NCBI GenBank assembly: GCA_963377175.1 | Contig: CAUJNA010003505.1 | Location: 422,331 to 486,330, forward strand | From: Effrenium voratum | Lineage: Eukaryota; Sar; Dinophyceae; Suessiales; Symbiodiniaceae | Direction of reading: 5' to 3' | DNA length: 64,000 bases | In this document: piece after piece, positions 54,745-64,000 of the stretch | How positions within the stretch are numbered: the first letter of the stretch is position 1 | Layout of the letters: each line of letters begins with the position of its first letter | Program-made: the position numbers and the translations under genes | Notes under the pieces: generated by a model | Databases searched by the model: none | Seen by the model: the letters and a program-made list of their open reading frames with translations, nothing else | Told to the model about the DNA's origin: nothing

Positions 54745-55309
54745 ATATATACATACATACGTACGTACGTACGTACGTACGTACGTACGTACGTACGTAC
54801 CTACATACATACATACATACATACATACATACATACATACATACATACATACATACATACATACACACACACACATACACACACACACACACATACATAC
54901 ATACATGCATGCATGCATCCATACATACATACATACATACACACACACATACACACACACACATACATACATACATACATACATACATACATGCATGCAT
55001 GCATACATACGTACGTGCGTACGTACCTACCTACCTACATACATACATATATACATACATACATACATACATCCATACATACATACATACATACATACAG
55101 ACACACACATACATACATTCATACATACATACATACATACATACATACATGCATGCATGCATGCATGCATACGTACGTACGTACGTACCTACCTACCTAC
55201 CTACATACATACATACATACATACATACATACATACATACATACATACATACATACATACATAGATAGATACATACATACATACATACATACATACATAC
55301 ATACATAGA
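54745..55309. repeat. (ACAT)n/(ACGT)n microsatellite
   Basis: About 565 bp of ACAT tetramers broken by ACGT, ACCT, GCAT and CACA blocks. The order GCAT-ACAT-ACGT-ACCT-ACAT occurs twice (54905-55040 and 55140-55210), showing block duplication. Confidence 0.95.
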
Positions 55310-55699
55310 AGGTTGATTGTGAGAGATCTCTAGACATCCCAGAAATGAGGCGAATATATCACACCTGTGCGTGTTCTCAAGTCTTGTGTTTTGGCTTCTC
55401 GCATGTGTACCATGGGTTTTGTTGATGTGTTTTTTTTCTTTTTCTCCTGGAGAGCCGTTCTTGAACATCAGTTGAGTTATCCACGGACACATCTTGAACA
55501 TAGAGCTGTCTTGTTACCACTCGGTAGCCAAGAAAAGCCTATACTCACGAGAGCACATCTTGACTGGGAAAGCACTGCAATGACCCTGATATTTGATAAA
55601 TTCATATTTGTAGTTTCTGGATAGGCAAATGCACGAGATGCTTGACCTTACCCCGCAAGTCACTTCCAGGGCGTCTCGTTTGTTCGGCCGCCTTTCCAG
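55310..55699. other. Non-coding stretch
   Basis: Nothing supported. Confidence 0.4.
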
Positions 55700-55760
55700 G
55701 AGGCTTGCGTCGAGGGCATGCCCTACTTCGGCATAGACACACGCCCTAAAGGCAGAGGGG
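55700..55760 (+). CDS. Possible small exon
   Basis: After TTTCCAG the frame encodes EACVEGMPYFGIDTRPKGRG. The sharp acceptor and codon use suggest an exon; the 3' border is unclear and the size limits confidence. Confidence 0.35.
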
Positions 55761-57605
55761 GTGAAAGCCGCAGCGCACTTGCATATCTGAACGAATCTAA
55801 TATGAACAGGACTCACGACTTGCACACATTATTTCCCATGACCCTGCCTCAATTTGGAATCAAAAATCCCTGGCATATGATTTGTTTAAGCCCTTACTTA
55901 TAGTATCAGTTGAGCACCGCCAAATAGCCCAGAGAGTCATGAGTACGCTCCGAGAACCGGTTCTCGAAAAGGAGCTTCTCAGACACGCACGCCAGTGTAA
56001 GTTGCACCCCAGCTGGCTGGAGCAGTGCACCTGACATTGGCCCAAACGAGTGTCAACACACACACCATCACGCCCTGAGAGCGCTTTGTCGGCCAAAGGT
56101 CTTCCCGAGAGCATCTTGCTCCCGAACAGTTTCGCTGAAGGTGGTTCCGAAAAGCCACTCTCAGCAGGGTTTGGACCCTTAGGGTAGTGTTATGCACCAA
56201 CAGCCCTGGGCTGCTTTGGAAGTGTGAAGCTGATGTTTGTGCTTGATCACGCATGCAAACTGTAGCCAAATGGGAGTGAACCCGCAATGGGTCATCAAAA
56301 AGACCCGCACTCGCTCGGCCTAAAGGCCCTGCATGGTGCCAATGTGTAGCGCCTTCCGAAGCCAGATCGCTCCCATTTGTGACATGTAGACCAAAAGTGT
56401 TGGCCATTGTCAGGTTTCAGTCCCGCAGGGTCGTTTCCTGGTTCCAATCATTCAGCAGCACCTTGCTTCTTTGTTCCCCGTGTTGAACTGAATCCCCGCT
56501 CAAACAGGCAAGCCAGTTTCTGGTGTTGGTTTCGGCGTGGTCTCAAGTGCTTCTGGCGTTTGTTTTGAGCGGGCCAGGGGTTTTGCACTGGGTGTGGTCG
56601 GTGCTTGTGGTGCCGAGTGCCTTGAGTAATGACTGGGGTAGACTTAGGATACATGTTACATTTTGCCAGTGACTCCATGTGAAGCAAGCAATAACATATA
56701 CATTCTATAACTGGGCCTAACTCTATTCATGATGAATTACCCGAACACCTTGACAAACACGCTGGACGCATCCGTGGCGCTCACCACACTCGACTCTGAG
56801 CGCCAGCCCAAAAGGGCACGGCCACGGGAACTGCAAACCCAAAGCAGACAACACAAGCTCACTGTTCACAAGAAGCTGGTTACACCCACTCTGCTTGGCA
56901 AAAGTCGAAGCAGAACAAACTTGACTCCCTACAGGTTGTCCCCTACAGTAGCTATCCAGGTTCTAACCACATGCCAAAAAGGGAAATAACCTCATAGTTG
57001 TGGGGTGATATCCTTTCCTAGGGCCAGACCACCCTCAAAAAACTGGGAAGCAACCCTAAGGCTTCTTTGAGGGTCCATGTGGATCAAAGATTTATCCGAC
57101 GCCAGGGCCAAAGCTGCAGGTGTGGACGGCCTGGACGGAGGCTTGATGATTTGCGACTTTGACCAATTTTGCTTGCCTTGCCGAGAAAGGCCATGCACCA
57201 AACATGTTATGTGCAGTTAATTTTGGAAGGCCAAAAAGCATGCTTGTTTCAGAAGCGCGGAAGCCTTGGAAGATCAACTTGCTCTCACAATGCGAGTGAG
57301 CGGCTGGTTTTTTTTGGGAGCTGCTAAATAGTCCAGAACGTTTAGTTTTCCTAAAGTGAAACCAAAAGAGGATGGGTAATGTTCAACGTGCTCTTAGATG
57401 TCACAGTGAGCGAAAAAGTTGCTCCAATGAAGCGCAACTTCTGTGAGTGGCAAGTGGCCACATCTCAATGTGCAGGCCCCCCCTTGTGCAGCCGGGCGGC
57501 AGCCGGCGACACCGCAGAGGAGGAAAGTAAACATGGGGCGAGGGTAAAAGGGTAACATAAGCGCCAGTTACTTTTAAACCTTCAACATAGGTAACTCCGC
57601 GCCAG
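55761..57605. other. Non-coding stretch
   Basis: A possible open patch at 56755-56830 (LDASVALTTLDSERQPKRAR) is too weak to call. Nothing else is seen. Confidence 0.35.
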
Positions 57606-57689
57606 TTGCCGGCCGTTCTAGACTACGATTTCCACTCCATCCGACTGGAGAATGTTCGAATGACAATGTTGTCACTGGGACCCAAACAG
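57606..57689 (+). CDS. Internal exon, product unrecognised
   Basis: An 84-bp exon (28 codons) between GCGCCAG and a CAG|GTAGGC donor. It encodes LPAVLDYDFHSIRLENVRM and TMLSLGPKQ. Acceptor, donor and frame agree unusually well. It probably starts the exon run of the 57.6-61.1 kb gene (inference). Confidence 0.6.
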
Positions 57690-58119
57690 GTAGGCTTTAT
57701 CAGTTGCGATAGGATGAATGATCGGATTTGCAAGGAAAGATTTGATTTGGACATGGGCGCATCAATTTGGGAACACAGTTCTTTACAGAGGTTTCCTTCA
57801 AGGCTTCATGCATTTCAGCAGCTTCATGCATTTCAGCAGCTAACATCCAAAAAGCAGCCCTGGCAGCAACCAATGTGCGTTTGGCTTGCTGGCTCGTAGG
57901 AGGAAATGAGGGAATGACACCTCAACCAAGCACTTGTTTGTTTCTCATACAGCTTGTCAGTACGGGTCCGTAGTCTTCCAAGGACCCTGACAATCAGGCT
58001 TCTTGTATTTGTCCTGTTCGTCTCAAATGAATCAGCCAAAGGCAATCAAATGTCAGGGCCGGGTCCCTGGAGATCAACGGGTCATGGCCATTTCCCAATG
58101 CCTCCCTACTGAGAAACAG

Positions 58120-58221
58120 CGAGTTGCGGGCGTCAGGAGCGACAGGAACCTGTACGACAGCCCACGCTCGACCCCCTCAACCCCGCCATCGCCACCTCCA
58201 GCGCCACCTGAGGCAGGGCTG
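58120..58221 (+). CDS. Proline-rich internal exon
   Basis: Encodes VAGVRSDRNLYDSPRSTPST and then PPSPPPAPPEAGL before a CTG|GTTGCA donor-like site. The proline-rich, low-complexity composition continues in the next exon, so the two are likely joined. Confidence 0.5.
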
Positions 58222-58411
58222 GTTGCAATCTACTTCTACGCAGGACCCTCCCGAGGTTGTTGAGAACAAGAGTGGTTTCAACAACTTTCAACAGGTGGTT
58301 GGCCCAACCCTCCAGAGATCAACTGCAAGTCACAAAGGAGTCCTGTAACGCACGGAATTGGCCGTGTTCGTTTGAACACGGCAATCAGTCGTTGGCCCAA
58401 CCTGACCCAAG

Positions 58412-58576
58412 GCGCCCGACTTCGCCCCGTGGGAGTGGCCCGAGCCGGTCGCGCCCCCCGAGCCGGTCGCGCCCACGCCGGCGCCGCTGTTCGCGCGGGC
58501 GGACTTCAGGCATCGCACCGCCTCGGAGCTGTTGGCGGAGGTTCTTGGGGCCTTCCCGCCCAGCTGCTCGGAATGT
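58412..58576 (+). CDS. Internal exon, proline-rich then folded
   Basis: After ACCCAAG: APDFAPWEWPEPVAPPEPVA, continuing PTPAPLF, then FRHRTASELLAEVLGAFPP and CSEC. GC3 is very high and the frame is sharply bounded. Candidate GT donors lie at 58577 and 58580, three to six bases before MITE-B copy 3. Product unrecognised. Confidence 0.6.
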
Positions 58577-58582
58577 GTGGTG

Positions 58583-58709
58583 CTGTGGACGAAATCCATT
58601 TCGCACCACTTAAGGCAGAATTCCTGGAATGGTTTGATTCCCCCGCAAATACCAACAAACAATGGTTTCCCATGGTTTCGAAGTGGTGCAGGATTTTGTC
58701 CATCCACCG
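58583..58709. mobile_element. MITE family B, copy 3
   Basis: A 127-bp copy with left end CTGTGGACGAAATCCATTTC and right end GGATTTTGTCCATCCACCG, followed by TA (58710-58711). Inner arms GCACCACTT and AAGTGGTGC are perfect inverses. It begins right after the predicted exon end at 58576, as an intron-forming (introner-like) insertion would. Confidence 0.7.
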
Positions 58710-58711
58710 TA

Positions 58712-59175
58712 TGTCTCAACATTTGCCATGTGCCTCTGACATAAAAGTTATCACTTCAACTCTGATTGACTCAACACCCCAAGGAATAAACAACATAAAT
58801 CCGCAACCTACATTGAACAACATATCCACTGTTTCTTTATATTATTTCAATCACCTTGGTTTTCCTTGTGGCCAATGCATCCCGTTTCTAGGGTTGGCAT
58901 CATACCCGGAATAAAGTGAGTATATTTGGCCTTAAGGTGTAAAACATGTACAATGATGGTAGAACATATGGGGGTTCTCAAAATAGTGGTCCTCTAAAAT
59001 GATGTTCATTTCAAAATTATCAGCTAAAAGGGAGCCGCCAGTCGAAACTTCCAGCTCGTCAGCGTGTTGGCCCTGGAATTCCCCACAAGCGGCATACAGA
59101 TCGGACAAGGCAGGCGTTTCCCAAACACTTTGAGAGGTCCTCATATCACCATGCTAAATTTCAGGTTGATTGACC
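58712..59175. other. Non-coding stretch, probable intron
   Basis: Includes GGTTCTCAAAATAGTGGTCC at 58975, similar to the left end of the inverted-repeat element at 25267. No exon is supported. Confidence 0.45.
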
Positions 59176-59290
59176 AAGGACCGCCGGCACCCGCGCCGGA
59201 GCCATCCATTCCCCCAGAGCCGGTGGAAGGTCGACGTGTTGCTGCGAGCAATCCACAGCCTGTGGAAAGGCAAGGCGCGAGGGAGAGCCT
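59176..59290 (+). CDS. Possible proline-rich exon
   Basis: Encodes QGPPAPAPEPSIPPEPVEGR and RVAASNPQPVERQGARE. A second frame (KVDVLLRAIHSLWK) is also open, so the frame is uncertain, but the proline-rich frame matches neighbouring exons. A GC-type donor (AAAG|GCAAGG) is available at 59268. Confidence 0.45.
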
Positions 59291-59420
59291 TCACTCTTGG
59301 CATGTTTTCTGTTTTACTTAGTTTTGTTTGTTGGGAATTTTCGGATTCTTGTGGATTCTTGTCATTTGTAGTTGGCTGCAAGCAGCAAAGTGTTTTGCTA
59401 GCATACAAAGGGTTGGTAAG

Positions 59421-59468
59421 GAGATCCGAGCTGCCAATCCGCGCGCCGCCTCGGGAGCGACTGATCAG
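59421..59468 (+). CDS. Possible 48-bp exon
   Basis: Between GGTAAG and a GATCAG|GCCCAT (GC-type) donor. Encodes RSELPIRAPPRERLI. Length divisible by three. Small size limits confidence. Confidence 0.4.
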
Positions 59469-59634
59469 GCCCATGGATGCATCAGAGCCCCGGCTTGCTG
59501 TTGGATCACCTTGTGTCTCAGTCTGTTTCGCATTCGAAAGGACCAACTGCATGATTGTCGTTTGTATCTTCCATTGCTTTCCAGAGGATTCCCTGCTTCG
59601 AACCCGTTTTTTCTGGCCGCTGATTTCCTCTGAG

Positions 59635-59727
59635 GAGCCCTCAGAGCCCGAGTTCTTCATGGAGCCCCCGGATTTTTCACCGGAGACGGTGCCGACGCCA
59701 AGGACGACGACACCAAGGACGCCCAAA
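59635..59727 (+). CDS. Acidic, Pro/Thr-rich internal exon
   Basis: A 93-bp exon (31 codons, phase 0 on both sides) between CTCTGAG and CCCAAA|GTGACT. Encodes EPSEPEFFMEPPDFSPETVP then TPRTTTPRTPK. Consistent in style and strand with the exons at 58.1-59.3 kb. Confidence 0.5.
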
Positions 59728-60528
59728 GTGACTTGCCAAGGACAAGCACGGGAGTCTGTTTTCTAGACCTCCATGGCGTTGCCTTTGATTTTTTGGGGAA
59801 CAGCCTCTTTAGAATCAACCAATGACCAAGAAAGGAATGCCTCTTTTTCTGCATATGCCCTTCCAACATCGTGAAAGTGAATGATCGGAGTGTTGAGGAC
59901 CACCATCCTTTTGAAACAGGCCGCTTGGCCACGTCCATGTTGGTCGGAAACATGGGATATGAGATCGTCCATGATCCCTTTTTGTGAAGGCCGGCCTCCG
60001 TAAATATGAAAGCTGTGGACCTTTTCTTCACACCCCGGCCTATATATAAAGGGAGAGGAGCAGGTTGCGTTCAATCCAGTTTCGCAACCGACTTCTCGGT
60101 CCATTCCCTAGCTCGCGTCGGCTTCCAAAAGTCGCATAGGACGATCATGTTCGATGGGATTCTTACTTGCTGCATTTGTATCGTGGAATCTTTGTTTTTG
60201 GTATTTGCTTGCGCCATGGACAATTCCGCGCCTTCATACGACCCTGACGCAGACTCAGAACCTTGACACCATTCTCACGGGGATCAGCCCATTGCAAGCC
60301 GAGACCTTCGAAAGGAAGCCTTGGCTCTTTCCATTGTCTTGTTTTGGTGCATGGCGACTAGGCAACAACCGTGTTGACTTGGCTTGCACGCGTTGCAAGA
60401 GTTGAGCAGGTCGGGCCCCCTTTGCTGGAGCACCTTTGGCTTGAAACTTGACATGTTGACTTCCCGTTCTCTCTGGTTTGGAGGTCCATTGTCAATCCCA
60501 AGATAAGGTCAACTCCGAACGTCGACAG
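59728..60528. other. Non-coding stretch, probable intron
   Basis: Nothing supported. Confidence 0.4.
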
Positions 60529-60630
60529 GTGACGCCCAATCCGAAGGGCCGCCTGCGGCGCCCATCCTCCGCCCGGGAGCGGCAACGCCAGGCAGGGCGG
60601 CGGGGCCTCGATGAGGGCTGGGAGTTTTAG
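60529..60630 (+). CDS. Possible terminal exon, Arg-rich
   Basis: After GTCGACAG: VTPNPKGRLRRPSSARERQR then QAGRRGLDEGWEF and TAG (60628-60630). High GC3. Either the end of the 57.6-59.7 kb gene or an exon of another. Confidence 0.45.
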   Translation: MTPNPKGRLRRPSSARERQRQAGRRGLDEGWEF

Positions 60631-60995
60631 GACTCCTTTTGGGGGAAAAACACACATATGGTCACTTTTGATTCATTTGGCTGTGGCTCAAAAACATGAA
60701 CCAGAATGGCTCCTTGGTACATGGACCCCAAGACTAAACCTGCCTAACCCTAGCTCTTTCATTCTGAGCCGCACCCAGTTGCTTTAATAATAAAGCCTAT
60801 ACCTGGCAGTGGACTCCATTCTGGCAGCAATCGCCTATCTCCATTTGTTCCGCGGCATCCAGTTGGCAGTGAGTGACAAGGGCCTTCCCCTTTTCCACCG
60901 TTCGGGTGATTGGGCAACTGGGTAACTGCGTGTTGTCTTAGGAAGCCCAAAGGGTGTCAAGGCAGGGGCCACCCGGGCCACCCATTTTGAGGCAG

Positions 60996-61125
60996 GGAGC
61001 CACATCCGGAGGCCGTTGCTCCGCGGCCAGACCTGGGCCTGGCGGGATCCCCTGCCTTGCGGCCCACACGGCAGCCGTACGCCCGGGAAGGCGTGGGGGA
61101 AGCTCGGGCCGAGTTGTCTGAGTAG
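60996..61125 (+). CDS. Possible terminal exon
   Basis: After TTGAGGCAG: EPHPEAVAPRPDLGLAGSPA, then LRPTRQPYAREGVGEARAEL and TAG (61123-61125). High GC3. It cannot follow 60529-60630 in the same transcript if that exon's TAG is used, so one of the two is alternative, or there are two genes. Confidence 0.45.
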
Positions 61126-62219
61126 TTTGCTTGTTTGACGCTGCGTGTTTGTCGTGTTTGTTTTTTGTTGTCGATGTTGTTTTCCGGGTGGAACTTGGAG
61201 GCAACCAGAAGAACTCTATGTTCAAGCAAACGGGGGGGCGTGTTAATGCAATGCTTAAGTCAGTACTTGGGCGGTGCTGGTTTGTAGCTGAGACAGGTGC
61301 CATCATCAAGTTGGAGTTGTCAAAATACAGGCCCCTTGATTGGGAAGCCAGGTCTTTTTTTTAACTGCCTTTCGAACGGGGTTCCCAGAAACGGCCCAGG
61401 GTCCCCATTTTGTCACGGCTCAGATCAGTTGGCACACAGGGAGGAGCGGCATTGAAGGGTTCCACCTCCAAAGCTTCGTGTGAGAAGAAGCCAAATGCTC
61501 TTATCAAAGCCGGTTATGAAAAAGGTCTCTGTTGCTTGGCCATCCTGTTCCCCAACAGATCGTTAACGGCGGTTCCCGGTGTTTAGAAGTTACCTGCATC
61601 CACCGCGGAATCAATGGTCTCCCTGCCATTGCACAGACACATTGGCGGGTAAAGCGGCATGGCCTTTTCGCATGCAGCCAAGGGGAAGGAGTCACGGGTT
61701 GAGCCCTTTTGTATTTACACAGGGCTTGCAATCTAATCAACGGGCACCAAACGCCTTTTCAGGCTGCGATTCTCAATCAGGACAAGCCGCCTGCCCACTG
61801 GGCAAGTGCGCAGTGGAAGTCGCGGGCTCTCGAATTTGCTTCGAAATGGGGGCACGCAAATGGGTTGGCTTTACAGCATCCTCAGGCAGCGTGCCTTTGT
61901 CCAGCCTGGTTTCTGGCCGACAGGAACGACAGGACTGAGACGATGTTGATATCTTTTGGCAGCGGTTTTGGACCAGTTTGCTGCAAGGCTTATGATATCC
62001 TATGCCTCCCGTCCTGATTTGTAGGTACTGTAGCTCTTTGCGTTTCTTGGAATGCAATCATTCGCAAGGTGCAGTGCAACTATTGGCACCACTTCTTTTT
62101 GGCCCAGGCCAAAGCGGCAACCCCTTGCTGTGCGCTGCTCGCCCACATTTGCGCTGTGCTTGATGCCAATCCTGAGAGCCAATTGGAGATGTACCTCAGA
62201 AACAGTTGCAATTGATTTA
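61126..62219. other. Non-coding stretch
   Basis: No exon or repeat supported. Confidence 0.45.
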
Positions 62220-62870
62220 TTTGTTGATTGGTTGGTTGGTTGATTGGTTGGTTGGTTGCTTGATCGATTGATCGATTGATTTGATTTGATTTGATATGAT
62301 TTGATTGGATGGATGGGATGGGATGGATGGGATGGATGGGATGGATGGGATGGATGGGATGGATGGAATGGATGGGATGGATGGGATGGATGGGATGGAT
62401 GGGACGGATGGGATGGATGGGATGCATGGGATGGATGGGACGGATGGGATGGATGGGATGGATGGGATGGGATGGGATGGGATGGGATGGGATTGTGTAT
62501 GGTGGATGGGTGGATGGATGGATGGATGGATGGATGGATGGATGGATGGATGGATGGATGGATGGATGGATGGATGGATGGATGGATGGATGGATGGATG
62601 GATGGATGGATGGATGATTGGATTCGATTGGATTCGATTGGATTGGATTGGATTGGATGGGATGGGATGGGGTGGGATTGGATGGATGGATTGGATGTAT
62701 GTATGGATGGACGGATTGATGTGTGTTGATTTGATTTTATTGGTTTGATTGGTTTGCTTGGATTGATTGATTTGGTATGGTTTGGTTTGGTTTGGTTTGA
62801 TTGATTTGATTGATTGACTGGATTGGATTGGTTTGGATTGGATTTGATTTGATTTTGTTTGATTGTTTTG
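62220..62870. repeat. GATGG/GATTG simple repeats
   Basis: TTGGTTGA and TTGATCGA tracts, then (ATGGATGG G)n, a pure (GGAT)n block at 62505-62613 and GATTG/TTTGG tracts. Trp-Met-Asp-Gly open frames result from the repeat. Confidence 0.95.
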
Positions 62871-63699
62871 AGTTTGATTTGATTAGGGTTGTCATCCCAG
62901 TCTTTGGGCCTTTGGTGGAATCTCCTTCATCTCCAAGTGCTTTTTCTTTTGTGCTGCGGTTGCGTTGGGTTCCACTGCAGGAGGTTGCGCCAGATGCGCC
63001 TTGGCCATTGAGCTAACTTCGGAGGTCAGGGCATTGGTGCCCCTAGTGAGGCCTTCTGAACCGGGTGCTCAATGGCAAATATTTATGTGTGTTGGAATGT
63101 AACCAACGGGAAACCACAGGGAATGGGTTATTCTTTTACTTTTCCCGGACATATTTGTAGGAACCCCATGGAGTGGGCGGGGGTTGTGGTACGATTTGGT
63201 TTGTCAGATTTTCCTTATCGGGCACTGGGCAAAACCGGGCTCAATTAACTTCGCAGTAGGCTTTTTCCGGTTGATTTCCCATGTCGACCGTGCTGGGTCA
63301 GACAGCATGCCTCAGAAATGGTACATCCAGATGTTGGCAACACCACAGAGTTGAATCGTTCAATCCCCTCGGTTCAACATAAACGGAGCCCAAAAGTGTA
63401 GAATCCTCTTCAACGGGGGCCCTTCACAAGCGTGAAAGGGGCGTCGACAGGCGATGCCTTCACATGCGTCGAGCTTGCCTTCCTCTGAGCGAAGGGGCTA
63501 AGGCGGCTAAGGGTTGATGCTTGTGAGTGGGTTTGGCGATAGGCCACTGGCTCCAATTTGATGGGTGCTCGCTTTTCCCTATTCATTCAGAAAATTACAT
63601 ACTTACACATTCTGCGGATCATGATTGAATTTGGTTGCACCCCCGTTCTAATCGTGTAGCCCCTTATGTTATACCACATGAGAAGTTCTCAATTGAAGC
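62871..63699. other. Non-coding stretch
   Basis: A tiny candidate exon at 62973-63016 (EVAPDAPWPLS then TGA, after CACTGCAG) is noted but unsupported. Nothing else is seen. Confidence 0.35.
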
Positions 63700-63760
63700 G
63701 CCGTTGGGCACCAAGGAGCTGTGGCAAGCAGAGCTGAAGGCCCCGTTGGCGCTTTCGTTG
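63700..63760 (+). CDS. Possible internal exon
   Basis: After CAATTGAAG: APLGTKELWQAELKAPLALS, ending at TTG|GTGAGC, a consensus-like donor. High GC3. It would begin or continue a gene beyond the window's right end. Confidence 0.45.
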
Positions 63761-64000
63761 GTGAGCTCGCTCCTTTCCCCGACAGTGTGCCTCAACATAG
63801 GGTGATTTGCACGCCAAGATGATCGATATCCTTTGGTTTCCTTTGAACCTAACTTAAAAGGGTGCCCTCAAACCACCAACACACACACACCCACAACAGG
63901 GCAAGTTAAAACAAGCTCTACCAAGCAGGCGAGCGCCACAAGTAAAAAGGGGGGGTGCCACAAGCTCTACCAACAAGCGGGGAGTGGGGGGGGGGAATTG

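Noticed and set aside
54668..55308. Thr-His-Ile open frames of 119-198 codons
   Set aside because: Translation of the ACAT microsatellite.
62301..62748. Trp-Met-Asp-Gly frames of 102-147 codons
   Set aside because: Translation of the GGAT repeat in three frames.

Overview
The window looks like nuclear DNA of a dinoflagellate. Several lines of evidence agree. Coding capacity sits in small GC-rich exon islands separated by long non-coding stretches, and everything recognisable is on the + strand. Introns that can be fixed by reading frame use GT-AG, GC-AG and one GA-AG pair, a mixture known from dinoflagellates. Microsatellites, satellites and short inverted-repeat elements are abundant. No rRNA, canonical tRNA, CRISPR array or bacterial-style operon is visible. 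Species cannot be assigned from sequence alone.

Layout. 0-16 kb: scattered short exons, at least two of them resembling a Rossmann-fold methyltransferase, mixed with (CA)n, 13-bp, 73-bp, 15-bp and 21-bp tandem arrays and several MITE-like elements, one with perfect 18-bp terminal inverted repeats. 16.6-18.5 kb: an ACTC/AC microsatellite followed by a 157-bp satellite. 18.6-23.9 kb: a decayed mobile-element gene block encoding a zinc ribbon, a ubiquitin-specific-protease domain with its catalytic triad, a basic nuclear-type segment, a C2H2 finger and RPA70-like OB folds. This combination suggests a Helitron-like element, although no Rep or helicase is seen. 26.9-30.8 kb: a five-exon Na+/H+ (CPA-type) antiporter with an unusual Cys-rich loop between helices. 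37.3-40.6 kb: a pogo/Fot-like DDD transposon whose five exons join into an uninterrupted 785-residue transposase. 40.8-45.4 kb: 1-kb tandem duplications interrupted by a ~70-bp pyrimidine-rich minisatellite. 45.6-48.6 kb: two unrecognised long ORFs near the same GTTTCAGAC motif that flanks the transposase. 51.9-55.3 kb: simple repeats. 57.6-61.1 kb: a run of exons, several proline-rich, probably from one or two genes. 62.2-62.9 kb: GATGG/GATT repeats.

The strongest biology is in the mobile elements: a USP protease coupled to ssDNA-binding domains, an apparently intact spliced pogo-like transposase, and two MITE families flanked by TA, the target of Tc1/mariner/pogo enzymes. One MITE-B copy begins a few bases after a predicted exon end, which fits introner-type intron gain. 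Exon joins were worked out by hand from splice-like dinucleotides and reading-frame phase; transcripts would decide them.
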